This document shows positions 38,822-46,849 of a stretch of DNA of 64,000 nucleotides, piece by piece (the stretch's first letter is position 1; each line of letters opens with the position of its first letter). Origin of the DNA: Qipengyuania seohaensis (GTDB lineage Bacteria > Pseudomonadota > Alphaproteobacteria > Sphingomonadales > Sphingomonadaceae); the NCBI RefSeq assembly GCF_002795865.1, contig NZ_CP024920.1, forward strand, positions 2,701,001 to 2,765,000, read 5' to 3'. Below the pieces are notes generated by a model. The model was given only the letters and a program-made list of their open reading frames with translations, did not search any database and was not told the origin of the DNA. Both the position numbers and the translations under genes were made by a program.

Positions 38822-39640
38822 TCAATCCCACCCATCATCCTTGAGCGTCCGCTTGCGCGGGTGTTCCTCTTGCTGCGGCTCCGGGGGGCGCTTTTGCCAA
38901 TGGGGCGGGGGTAAGGGGATGGAGTCCTCGGCGCGGTGCGTGGCGGGATCGTCGGGGGCGGTGCGCTTCGCGTAGTGGGGGTGGTCCGGGTCGTCCTGGG
39001 CGCGGTAGCCGTTTGCTTCGTCCTCTGCCCGGATGCGCTTGTATTCCTGCCATGCGGCCCAGGCGCGGGGGCTGTGGTTGCGCTCCATCAGGGCCAGCGT
39101 GTCCTGCACCTTGCGCTCGATACTGGCGCGCACCTCTGCCGGAGTGACGCGGGCCTGCTCGGCCTCCCATTCCTTGCGCCACTCCTTCTTCTTGCGTTTC
39201 AGGTCCATCTTGCCGATCGCGTTCATCGCCTTGGCTCTGCCTTCGGCAAACCGCTCGGGCGCGCGGTTTCTCAGCATGAACATCAGCAGGCGGTCGTTGT
39301 AGACCATGCGCGTGCCGACGAGCTTGCCGTAGGAATAGACCGGCTGTTCCACCCCGTTGAGCGCGCGGTCCATGGCGACGTCCTCGATCCGCTTCATGCC
39401 GAAATCGAGCGCGGCCTCCCACGCGGCGGCGAATTCCTCGGCCCCGGGCTGGCGGCGCAAGTTGTAGGCGCCGTGGGTGGACCGGTTCACCGCGCGGCAG
39501 GCGGAGGCGACGCTGCCGGTATCGGCCAGCGCCTCGATGAAGGCGCGCTGGACATGCGGTTTCCACCCGTTGCTGCGGTCCTTCAGGCGCGGGACGGGGG
39601 TGAAGTCGGGGAGGCGGGTAGGGGGTTTGGTGTCGGACAC
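38822..39640 (-). CDS. Hypothetical protein with helix-turn-helix-like N-terminus
   Basis: 272 residues, high GC, unlike the island beside it. Residues ~25-75 (HVQRAFIEALADTGSVASAC then RAVNRSTHGAYNLRRQPGAE) look like the homeodomain-like helix-turn-helix found in phage terminase small subunits. The rest is highly charged (KRKKKEWRKEWEAEQ, then a Pro/Arg/His-rich tail). Function unknown. Orphan phage-like genes of this kind occur in many sphingomonads; no other phage gene is nearby. Confidence 0.7.
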   Translation of the reverse strand: MSDTKPPTRLPDFTPVPRLKDRSNGWKPHVQRAFIEALADTGSVASACRAVNRSTHGAYNLRRQPGAEEFAAAWEAALDFGMKRIEDVAMDRALNGVEQPVYSYGKLVGTRMVYNDRLLMFMLRNRAPERFAEGRAKAMNAIGKMDLKRKKKEWRKEWEAEQARVTPAEVRASIERKVQDTLALMERNHSPRAWAAWQEYKRIRAEDEANGYRAQDDPDHPHYAKRTAPDDPATHRAEDSIPLPPPHWQKRPPEPQQEEHPRKRTLKDDGWD

Positions 39641-39657
39641 GGCGGCTCTCCCATGCG

Positions 39658-39685
39658 AAAAGGGCCGGGGAATGCCCCGACCCTT
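39658..39685 (-). terminator. Rho-independent terminator of the proC-proA unit
   Basis: Minus-strand hairpin with an 11-position stem (one mismatch) and a 4-base loop: AAGGGTCGGGG ... CCCCGGCCCTT, running into TTTT. It begins 25 bases past the proA stop and ends before the hypothetical gene's start at 39640. Confidence 0.65.
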
Positions 39686-39709
39686 CGCAGTAGGAAAATG
39701 AAATAGGAT

Positions 39710-40975
39710 TTAGGGCCGCGTCTGACCGTCGCCGTGGACGAGGTATTTGAAGCTGCACAGCTGTTCGAGGCCGACGGGGCCGCGGGCGTGCATCTTGCCG
39801 GTGGCGATGCCGATTTCCGCGCCCATGCCGAATTCCCCGCCGTCGGAGAACTGGGTGGAGGCGTTGTGCATGACCACCGCGCTGTCGACCGAGGTGAGGA
39901 ACTGGCGGGCAGCGTCCGCGTCTTCGGTCAGGATTGCGTCGGTGTGGTGGCTGGAGTGGTCCTCGACCCAGGCGATGCCTTCCTTGAGGCCGTCGACGAT
40001 CTTCACGCTGGCGATCGGATCGAGATATTCGGTGCTCCAGTCTTCGTCGCTGGCGGGCTTGAGCCGGTCGTCGATCGCAACCGCTTCCGCGTCGCCGCGC
40101 AGTTCGCAGTCTGCCGCCATGGCGTCGGCGATCCTGGGCACGACCTGGTCGGCGATGGCGCGGTCGATCACGATGCTCTCCGTCGCCCCGCAGATGCCGG
40201 TGCGGCGCAGCTTGGCGTTGCGGATGACCTTCACGGCCTTGTCGACGTCTGCCGCCGCGTGGACATAGGAGTGGCAGTTGCCGTCGAGGTGGAGGAGGGT
40301 GGGCACGCTCGCCTGGTCGCGGACCAGCTCGACGAGGCCGCGGCCTCCGCGCGGGATCACGAGGTCGACGAATTCATCGGCCTTGAGCAGCGCGGCGACC
40401 GCAGCGCGGTCTGTCGTCTGGACGGTCTGGACGGCGTCCTTGGGCAAGTCTGCCGCTTCGAGGCCCTTTTGCATCGCTTCCACGATGACGCGGGTCGAAT
40501 GGCGGCTTTCGCTGCCGCCGCGCAGGATGATGGCATTGCCGCTCTTGAGGCACAGGGCAGAAGCGTCCGCGCCCACGTTCGGGCGGCTTTCGTAGATCAT
40601 GCCGATCACGCCGATCGGCACGGCAACGCGCTCGATGCTGAGGCCGTTGGGGCGTTCGAAGGTGGCGAGCTTGCGGCCGACAGGGTCGGGCAGCTCGGCA
40701 ATTTCTTCCAGCGCCTTGGCCATGCCTTCGATGCGGTCTTCGGTGAGGCGAAGGCGGTCGATGAAGCTTTCCGGCTTCTTGCCTTCCACGCTGGCGACGT
40801 CCTTGCCGTTCGCATCGAGCAGCTCATGCGTCGCATCGCGCAGCGCCTTGGCGGCTTCGCGAAGCGCAGTGTTCTTCGCCTCGGTGCTAGCGGATACCAG
40901 GCCGCGGGCTGCCCTGCGGGCGCGCTGGCCGAGGTCGTGGATATGGATCTGCGGGTCGAGTGTCTGGTCGGTCAT
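39710..40975 (-). CDS. proA: Glutamate-5-semialdehyde dehydrogenase (gamma-glutamyl phosphate reductase)
   Basis: 421 residues, normal length. It reduces gamma-glutamyl phosphate with NADPH in proline synthesis. Clear aldehyde-dehydrogenase-type fold: [31 protein letters not shown], catalytic Cys in [11 protein letters not shown], and [21 protein letters not shown]. It lies 46 bases after proC on the same strand; proB is divergent, so all three proline enzymes are in one locus. Confidence 0.97.
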   Translation of the reverse strand: MTDQTLDPQIHIHDLGQRARRAARGLVSASTEAKNTALREAAKALRDATHELLDANGKDVASVEGKKPESFIDRLRLTEDRIEGMAKALEEIAELPDPVGRKLATFERPNGLSIERVAVPIGVIGMIYESRPNVGADASALCLKSGNAIILRGGSESRHSTRVIVEAMQKGLEAADLPKDAVQTVQTTDRAAVAALLKADEFVDLVIPRGGRGLVELVRDQASVPTLLHLDGNCHSYVHAAADVDKAVKVIRNAKLRRTGICGATESIVIDRAIADQVVPRIADAMAADCELRGDAEAVAIDDRLKPASDEDWSTEYLDPIASVKIVDGLKEGIAWVEDHSSHHTDAILTEDADAARQFLTSVDSAVVMHNASTQFSDGGEFGMGAEIGIATGKMHARGPVGLEQLCSFKYLVHGDGQTRP

Positions 40976-41021
40976 GATGTCTCTTCTATCAAATTATTGT
41001 GGCAGGCGGGAGGCAGCGCGT

Positions 41022-41930
41022 TCAGCGCAGCTCGACCGCCCGGTCGTAACAAGCCTGCAAGGTGGCGCGCAGGCGTTCGGTAAGGCCGCCATCGCCGTTG
41101 AGCGCGTTGAGGCCGGCGGCGGTGGTCCCGCCCTTGCTGGTCACGCTGTTGCGAAGTTCTTCCAACGAAAGCGCGCCGGGTTCTGCGGCCATATCGATCG
41201 CGCCGCCCATGGTGCCGAGCACCATTTCGCGCGCCTGTTCTTCGGTAAAGCCGTGCTCCATCGCCACTTCGACATAGGCGCGGGCGATTTCGAACACGTA
41301 ACCCGGGCCGGAGCCAGCGACGGCGGTGACACGGTCCAGCTGTTCTTCGGTTTCGACGGTGACCGTGATCCCTGCGCGGGCCATGAATTCCTGCGCGTGG
41401 GTGAGGTGCTGTTCATTCGCTTCGGGAGAGGCGAATATGCCGCTTACGCCGCGTCCGATGGCGGCGGGCAGATTGGGCATGACGCGGACAACCGGTGCAT
41501 CATGCATCGCCGCAGACAGGCGTGCTGACGTATAGCCTGCCGCAATCGAGATCACGTAGCCGCCCGGCGCGAGGTGTTCGACATAGTCCGGCATCACGTC
41601 GTCGATCATCTGGGGCTTCACGGCCACGATCACACAGTCGAAGAGTTCGCCTTCCAGCGCAGCCCGGTCCGACACCAGCCTGGCGCCTCCGGGCACGCTT
41701 TGCTGACCCGGATCGACCACCGTGATCGATTCCGGTCCCTTGGACCATTGCTCCAACAAAGCGGATCCCATCTTTCCGCATCCGACTATGAGGACTGTAT
41801 TTATAATAGTATCTTGCCGTTTCTGCGCCGGTGGCGCGTTTGTATAAGTAATAAATTCTTGAAAGAACTTTGAATAGGTTTCCACAGCGCCGTATAATTG
41901 TTCGAGCATATTACTTTTCACTTCATCCAC
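41022..41930 (-). CDS. proC: Pyrroline-5-carboxylate reductase
   Basis: 302 residues from a GTG start at 41930 (an ATG at 41909 is the other candidate). The core from ~residue 44 (NTVLIVGCGKMGSALLEQW) is standard ProC, with SIAAGYTSARL, RVMPNLPAAIG and the C-terminal GGTTAAGLNAL. The preceding ~43 residues (EQLYGAVETYSKFFQEFITYT...) are AT-rich and not part of the usual enzyme; no ATG, GTG or TTG lies just before the core, so the extension appears to be real coding sequence. The last step of proline synthesis. Confidence 0.93.
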   Translation of the reverse strand: MDEVKSNMLEQLYGAVETYSKFFQEFITYTNAPPAQKRQDTIINTVLIVGCGKMGSALLEQWSKGPESITVVDPGQQSVPGGARLVSDRAALEGELFDCVIVAVKPQMIDDVMPDYVEHLAPGGYVISIAAGYTSARLSAAMHDAPVVRVMPNLPAAIGRGVSGIFASPEANEQHLTHAQEFMARAGITVTVETEEQLDRVTAVAGSGPGYVFEIARAYVEVAMEHGFTEEQAREMVLGTMGGAIDMAAEPGALSLEELRNSVTSKGGTTAAGLNALNGDGGLTERLRATLQACYDRAVELR

Positions 41931-41951
41931 CGGAATTTCTTCAAAATCCTA

Positions 41952-41980
41952 TTGTGCGTTGCACCATAACCATCTATATA
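41952..41980 (+). promoter_or_regulatory. Candidate proB promoter in AT-rich divergent region
   Basis: TTGTGC (41952-41957) and TATATA (41975-41980) are separated by 17 bases, 38 bases before the proB ATG. The -35 fit is modest but the spacing is ideal and the region is the AT-richest in this part of the window. The opposite strand must hold the proC-proA promoter. Confidence 0.4.
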
Positions 41981-42018
41981 GGTTTCCGAAAATTTCAAGG
42001 TTGAATAACTTTTACATT

Positions 42019-43167
42019 ATGACAAAATCCAAGACCATCGTTGTTAAAATCGGCTCCGCGCTGCTGGCAAATCAGGAATTGCTTACCCCCCGTTATGGTT
42101 TCCTTCAGCGCTTGATGGAGGATATCACGCACCTGCGATCAGACGGATGGAACGTGATCGTTTGCTCCTCCGGTTCCGTCGCGCTCGGCCTGCGCATCAT
42201 CGGTGAAACTCCCGAGAGCGCCGGTGTCTCCGACAAGCAGGCCGCTGCCGCCTGCGGAATGCCGCTACTTCTCAATGCCTACAAGCAGGTCGGACACGAG
42301 TTCGGCTTCGACATTGCACAGGTACTCCTGACGCTGGGCGATTTCGAAGATCACCGTCGCTTCCTCAACACGCGCAATACGGTCCATCGCCTGCTGCAAT
42401 CGGGCATCATGCCGATCGTGAACGAGAACGACACGATCACGACCGAGGAAATCCGCGTCGGCGACAACGATCGCCTCGCGGCCAAGGTTGCGCAAATGGT
42501 GGGCGCGACCGATTTCGTCATCCTTACAGGCGTGGACGGTCTTTACGACCGCAATCCCGATGATCCGGACGCGCAGTTCGTGGCCGAAGTCCACGATGTG
42601 AACGAATACATGGACGCGACCAAGGGCAAGAGCACGCTTGGAACGGGCGGCATGGCCACAAAACTCCAGGCCGCCAACATGGCTCAGGAAGCCGGTGTCA
42701 CGACCTGGATCGCGCAGGGCGAAGTCGATCGTCCGCTCTCGCGCGTGCTCGACGGCACGGGCCGCGCCACGCGGGTGGTGCCTAATCCCGATCCGCTTTC
42801 GGGTTGGGACAGCTGGATTGCCAACCGTCTGCAGATGGCCGGAAGCCTGGTCGTTACCGAAGCTGTCGCTTCGAGCCTTGCGAACGGTGACCGCCCGATC
42901 CGTCGCTCCGACGTGATTTCCGCAGACGGCGATTTTACGCGCGGCGATGTCCTGCACATCTATGACAGCAAGGGTATCGAGCGTGCGCGCGGCCTGTCCG
43001 ACTTCACTTCGGAAGAGCTTCGCGTGATGATCAACAACCCGGAAACCGATGCCGAACAGCTGCTCGGCTATCGCACCAAGGGCGAGATTATCCGCAGCAA
43101 CAATCTCGTGGCTCTCGATACGCGCCACCTGCTGTGGGATGCGCCTGCCGCCCTGAGCGACGGCTGA
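42019..43167 (+). CDS. proB: Glutamate 5-kinase
   Basis: 382 residues. An amino-acid-kinase domain (TIVVKIGSALL, CSSGSVALGLRI, IVNENDTITTEEIRVGDND, GVDGLYDRNP, LGTGGMATKLQAA) is followed by a C-terminal PUA domain (~280-380). It phosphorylates glutamate, the first and feedback-controlled step of proline synthesis. The start at 42019 is fixed by the kinase motif; the frame stays open upstream through the promoter region, which is not protein-coding. Divergent from proC-proA. Confidence 0.97.
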   Translation: MTKSKTIVVKIGSALLANQELLTPRYGFLQRLMEDITHLRSDGWNVIVCSSGSVALGLRIIGETPESAGVSDKQAAAACGMPLLLNAYKQVGHEFGFDIAQVLLTLGDFEDHRRFLNTRNTVHRLLQSGIMPIVNENDTITTEEIRVGDNDRLAAKVAQMVGATDFVILTGVDGLYDRNPDDPDAQFVAEVHDVNEYMDATKGKSTLGTGGMATKLQAANMAQEAGVTTWIAQGEVDRPLSRVLDGTGRATRVVPNPDPLSGWDSWIANRLQMAGSLVVTEAVASSLANGDRPIRRSDVISADGDFTRGDVLHIYDSKGIERARGLSDFTSEELRVMINNPETDAEQLLGYRTKGEIIRSNNLVALDTRHLLWDAPAALSDG

Positions 43168-43242
43168 CTTTTCATTTATCCGGTGGGTTAGGCGCGAACT
43201 TCACTTGGCGTTCAGCGGGGGGCTGGTTATAGGCTCGCCACC

Positions 43243-44046
43243 ATGACGACCCAATCGCGTTTCGCTCGCAAGCTCGCCCTAGGCGCCCTCGTCGGTGCCA
43301 CCCTTGTAACTGCCGGCTGTGCAAGCCGCGGCGGGGGCGGGGCGGAAGACACCGCTTACATCGCACGCGACGTCGAAACGCTGTATGCAGAAGCGAAGGA
43401 GCGGCTCGACCGCAACCAGCCCAAGCTGGCCGCCGCGCTGTTCGACGAAGTGGAACGTCAGCACCCCTATTCGCCTTGGGCCCGCCGTGCACAGCTGATG
43501 AGCGCTTTCAGCTATTACGTCGCGCAGGACTACAACAAGACGATTACGACCGCGCAGCGCTTCCTTTCGATCCATCCGGGTAACAAGGACGCGCCTTATG
43601 CCTATTACCTGATCGGTCTGAGCTATTACGAGCAGATCAGCGATATCCAGCGCGATCAGAAGGTGACCGAACAGGCTCTCACCGCGCTGCGCGAAGTCGA
43701 TCGCCGTTTCCCGCAGTCGGAGTACGCGGCCGACGCGCGCCTCAAGGTCGACCTGGTTCGCGATCATCTCGCGGGCAAGGAAATGGAGATCGGCCGCTAT
43801 TACCAGCGTTCGGGCAAATGGATCGCGGCGCAGATCCGGTTCCAGAACGTGGTCGAAAACTTCCAGACCACCAGCCATGCTCCCGAAGCGCTTTATCGCC
43901 TCACCGAATCCAGCCTCGCGCTCGGCATTCCCAACGAGGCTGTGAAGTATGCAGCCGTTCTGGGTGCCAACTATCCGGGCAACGAATGGTACGAGAAGGC
44001 ATACGAACTGGTGCAGGACCACGCTGCCGGCGTCAGCGCCAGCTGA
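43243..44046 (+). CDS. bamD: Outer membrane protein assembly factor BamD
   Basis: 267 residues. Lipoprotein signal with TAGC lipobox (GATLVTAGCASRGGGG), then about five TPR-like repeats; AKERLDRNQPKLAAALFDEVERQHPYSPWA and YAYYLIGLSYYEQI are typical of BamD (ComL/YfiO). It anchors the BAM complex that inserts outer-membrane beta-barrels. Followed by a strong terminator. recN and ligA lie further downstream, as in many alphaproteobacteria. Confidence 0.95.
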   Translation: MTTQSRFARKLALGALVGATLVTAGCASRGGGGAEDTAYIARDVETLYAEAKERLDRNQPKLAAALFDEVERQHPYSPWARRAQLMSAFSYYVAQDYNKTITTAQRFLSIHPGNKDAPYAYYLIGLSYYEQISDIQRDQKVTEQALTALREVDRRFPQSEYAADARLKVDLVRDHLAGKEMEIGRYYQRSGKWIAAQIRFQNVVENFQTTSHAPEALYRLTESSLALGIPNEAVKYAAVLGANYPGNEWYEKAYELVQDHAAGVSAS

Positions 44047-44067
44047 AGCGGGTCAATCCCGGCATCG

Positions 44068-44101
44068 AAAAGGGCGCCATGGAAACGCGGCGCCTTTTTT
44101 C
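44068..44101 (+). terminator. Rho-independent terminator after bamD
   Basis: GGCGCC (44073-44078) and GGCGCC (44089-44094), a palindromic 6-bp all-GC stem with a 10-base loop, followed by six T residues and preceded by an A-run. It lies 27 bases past the bamD stop and isolates the nhaA region downstream. Confidence 0.85.
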
Positions 44102-44194
44102 TTGCCTGAAATCGGGATCTTATGGATCCCGCGCAAAAAATTCTCCGAAACCTTGAAACCAGATCGATCCGGTCGCATTTAGTTACTGCGGACC

Positions 44195-44315
44195 GGGCCC
44201 CTCTGGCGTGCACGAGAAAGTGCACGTGATGTCGGACCGCATCGGACAACCGATGCGTGCTGGCAGGCCCTTTCCCCTCCCCCTCCCAGCCTCCCAGCGC
44301 CATCGGGTGTCCGAT
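44195..44315 (+). ncRNA. Three-way-junction RNA leader upstream of the DUF465/nhaA/terC genes, candidate riboswitch
   Basis: P1 pairs GGGCC (44195-44199) with GGCCC (44266-44270). Inside it are two perfect hairpins: CGTGCAC/GTGCACG (44207-44226, six-base loop) and CGCATCGG/CCGATGCG (44238-44257, four-base loop). A C-rich, G-poor stretch follows (44271-44300), then a hairpin ATCGG/CCGAT (44302-44315) whose CCGAT could instead pair with ATCGG of the second hairpin. It sits after the bamD terminator and 30 bases before a coding start. The nhaA-I and nhaA-II motif RNAs, reported as lithium-responsive, occur before nhaA genes; I could not confirm a match. Confidence 0.55.
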
Positions 44316-44344
44316 CGACATAAGCCTCGATCACGGAGACTACG

Positions 44345-44518
44345 ATGACGGCCCGTACTTACAGACTGACGCAAATCCACCAGCGGATCGACGAGCGCTT
44401 GCGCCTCGAATTGCGCAAACGCGCACCCGACGGGATGGAGATTTCTCGTCTGAAGAAGATGAAATTGCGCGCGAAAGACGCGCTCTATCGCATGGCCAAG
44501 CGCGCCAAGCCTGCCTGA
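44345..44518 (+). CDS. Small DUF465 (YdcH-like) protein
   Basis: 57 residues. The segment RLTQIHQRIDERLRLELRK ... EISRLKKMKLRAKDALYRM has the 'H..LD..I ... LKk.KL.lKD' layout of DUF465/YdcH proteins, which form helical hairpins and have no known function. ATG at 44345 has CGGAG eight bases upstream. It sits between the RNA leader and nhaA, so it may be the first gene of that unit. Confidence 0.78.
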   Translation: MTARTYRLTQIHQRIDERLRLELRKRAPDGMEISRLKKMKLRAKDALYRMAKRAKPA

Positions 44519-44532
44519 CGGCAGCAAAGGGG

Positions 44533-44572
44533 GCCGTCGCCGCACATCCATCCCCCATGTGCAGGCGGCGGC
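44533..44572 (+). other. Strong hairpin between the DUF465 gene and nhaA
   Basis: GCACAT/ATGTGC core stem extended by GCCG.CGCC / GGCG.CGGC pairs with small internal mismatches, about 35 bases before the nhaA start. There is no T-run, so attenuation by a simple terminator is unlikely. It may stabilise or tune the downstream transcript. Confidence 0.45.
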
Positions 44573-44606
44573 TGCCCATCCATTTCCAGAAATACCGGAG
44601 TAAACC

Positions 44607-45797
44607 ATGGTCAAAGCCATCGCCCCCATGTTGCGCGACTTCCTGCAAAAGGAATCTGCAGGCGGTATCGTCCTGATCTTTGCGGCGCTGCTGGCCTTGG
44701 CGGTTGCCAATTCGCCCTTGCTATCCGCCTATCAGGATGGGCTCGCGACTCCGGTGGTGTTCGGCGTTGGCGGCTTCGTCATCGACAAGCCATTGCTCCT
44801 GTGGATCAACGACGGCCTGATGGCCGTTTTCTTCTTCCTCGTCGGCCTCGAGGTGAAGCGCGAGATTTTCGAAGGCCAGTTGTCGAGCTGGGACAAGGCC
44901 TCGCTCCCGCTCATCGCCGCAATCGGCGGGATGGCGATCCCGGCTGTCATCTTCCTGGCGCTCAATGAGAACTCGCCTGAAAGCATCAATGGCTGGGCCA
45001 TTCCGGCTGCGACCGATATCGCGTTTGCGCTCGGTATCCTCTCGCTGCTCGGCTCGCGCGTTCCTGTCGCGCTCAAGGCGCTGCTACTGGCCATTGCAGT
45101 GATCGACGACATCGGTGCGATTGCGATCATTGCGCTTTTCTATTCGGGCGAACTGGACACCGGCATGCTCGGCCTTGCCGCGATCGTGTTCGTCGCGATG
45201 CTGGCGATCGGACGGGCCAAGGTCCAGTCCACCATCCCCTATATTCTCCTTGCCATCCTGATGTGGGCCTTCGTCCTCAAATCGGGCGTCCACGCAACGC
45301 TTGCAGGCGTCGCTGCCGCAATGACGGTGCCGCTCGATACAAAGAGCGATCACGGGCCGCTCGAGACGATGGAGCATGCACTCCACCCGTGGGTGGCGTT
45401 CCTCGTGATCCCGATTTTCGGCTTTGCCAATGCGGGTGTCACCTTGTTCGGCCTGTCGCCTTCCGCGCTGCTCGAACCGTTGCCCCTGGGCATCGCGCTC
45501 GGCCTGCTGATCGGCAAGCAGATCGGCATCTTCGGCTTTGCATTTGCGGCCGTGAAACTGGGGCTGGCGAACCTACCGGAAGAGGTGAACTGGGCGCAGG
45601 TCCATGCCATGAGCCTGCTTGCCGCGATCGGTTTCACGATGAGCCTCTTTATCGGCAATCTGGCCTTCGCATCGCCGGAGCAGATCGACGCGGTGAAGAT
45701 CGGCGTGCTGTCCGGCTCGACCATTGCGGCGCTGGCCGGCTATCTCCTCCTCAAGCGCGCACTGCCCAAGGCAGGCGCTAGCGAAAGCATCGCGTGA
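44607..45797 (+). CDS. nhaA: Na+/H+ antiporter NhaA
   Basis: 396 residues with about twelve transmembrane segments. The ion-binding aspartates are in AATDIAFALGILSLLGSRVP and AIAVIDDIGAIAIIALFYS (the paired Asp of helix V), and DGLMAVFFFLVGLEVKREI is conserved. It exchanges Na+ or Li+ for protons at alkaline pH. Start ATG 44607 follows CGGAGTAAACC. Its stop overlaps the terC start (TGATG). A structured leader lies upstream. Confidence 0.97.
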   Translation: MVKAIAPMLRDFLQKESAGGIVLIFAALLALAVANSPLLSAYQDGLATPVVFGVGGFVIDKPLLLWINDGLMAVFFFLVGLEVKREIFEGQLSSWDKASLPLIAAIGGMAIPAVIFLALNENSPESINGWAIPAATDIAFALGILSLLGSRVPVALKALLLAIAVIDDIGAIAIIALFYSGELDTGMLGLAAIVFVAMLAIGRAKVQSTIPYILLAILMWAFVLKSGVHATLAGVAAAMTVPLDTKSDHGPLETMEHALHPWVAFLVIPIFGFANAGVTLFGLSPSALLEPLPLGIALGLLIGKQIGIFGFAFAAVKLGLANLPEEVNWAQVHAMSLLAAIGFTMSLFIGNLAFASPEQIDAVKIGVLSGSTIAALAGYLLLKRALPKAGASESIA

Positions 45798-46816
45798 TGG
45801 ATTTTCTCTTCGCCGACTGGCTGGGAACGCCGACCTGGTTCTGGATGGCGTTCATGGCCATCGTGATCGTGCTGACCGCGTTCGACCTTGGCGTGCTTCA
45901 CAAGGAGGACAAGGAACTCGGCATCGCCGAAAGCCTCAAGCTTTCCGTATTCTATATCGGGGTCGCACTGCTGTTCGGCGCCTGGGTGTGGCTGGAACGC
46001 GGGCCGACCGCAGGGATGGAATATTACACCGGCTTCTTCATCGAAAAGGCGCTGTCGATCGACAACGTCTTCGTGATCAGCCTCATCTTCACCTATTTCG
46101 CGATCCCTGCGAAATATCAGTACCGCGCGCTGTTGTGGGGCATCATGGCGGTAATCGTGCTGCGCGGCATGATGATCGCGGGCGGGGCGGCGCTGCTGGC
46201 AGAGGCTTACTGGGTGCTCTACCTGTTTGCAGCCTTCCTGATCGTCACCGGCATCAAGATGTTCTTTGCCGGGGACGAGGCGATGGACGTCGGCAAGAAC
46301 CCCATTATCCGCTGGATCAGCACGCATATGCGCGTGACGAAGGAGCTGCATGCCCAGCGCTTCTTCGTGAAGGTCGAGGATGAAAAGACGGGCCGCATGG
46401 TGCGCGCGGCAACGCCCCTGTTCCTGGCGCTGGTCGTAATCAACCTCGCCGATCTCGTCTTCGCGCTCGATAGCGTGCCGGCGATCTTCGCGATCACGAC
46501 CGACACATTTATCGTCTATACGTCGAACATCTTCGCGATCCTTGGCCTTCGCGCACTGTATTTCGCGCTCGCGGCGATGATCCACCGCTTCCACTACCTC
46601 AAATACGCCCTGGCGGCGGTGCTGGTGTTCATCGGAAGCAAGATCTTCGTCACGGACTTCCTGCTGGATGGCGGCAAGATGCCCGCGTGGATCAGCCTCG
46701 GGGTGACCTTTGGCCTCATCGCGGCCGGCGTGCTCTACTCGCTGTGGAAGACACGCGGGCACGAGGAAAAGGACTGGCCTGCCGAAGCTGTTGCTAACGG
46801 AACAAAGGGTGGATGA
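45797..46816 (+). CDS. TerC family membrane protein (Alx-like)
   Basis: 339 residues with about nine helices. TAFDLGVLHKEDKELGI, FIEKALSIDNVFVISLIF and LADLVFALDSVPAIFAIT are the TerC/Alx metal-site signatures. Alx-type proteins are linked to alkaline pH and manganese export; pairing with nhaA suggests joint control of pH/cation homeostasis. ATG 45797 overlaps the nhaA stop; a GTG one codon earlier is also possible. The manganese yybP-ykoY riboswitch that precedes alx in some bacteria was not recognised here. Confidence 0.93.
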   Translation: MDFLFADWLGTPTWFWMAFMAIVIVLTAFDLGVLHKEDKELGIAESLKLSVFYIGVALLFGAWVWLERGPTAGMEYYTGFFIEKALSIDNVFVISLIFTYFAIPAKYQYRALLWGIMAVIVLRGMMIAGGAALLAEAYWVLYLFAAFLIVTGIKMFFAGDEAMDVGKNPIIRWISTHMRVTKELHAQRFFVKVEDEKTGRMVRAATPLFLALVVINLADLVFALDSVPAIFAITTDTFIVYTSNIFAILGLRALYFALAAMIHRFHYLKYALAAVLVFIGSKIFVTDFLLDGGKMPAWISLGVTFGLIAAGVLYSLWKTRGHEEKDWPAEAVANGTKGG

Positions 46817-46849
46817 CGCGGGGCTTCGGGTGGGCTAGGAGTTCTTCCG

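Noticed and set aside
44114-44130. GGGATC/GATCCC hairpin after the bamD terminator
   Set aside because: Six-base stem with no T-run on either strand and no coding context; could be chance. The stronger hairpin at 44068-44101 explains termination.
45794-45799. terC starting at GTG 45794
   Set aside because: Adjacent ATG at 45797 is a more usual start and still overlaps the nhaA stop; difference is one residue.
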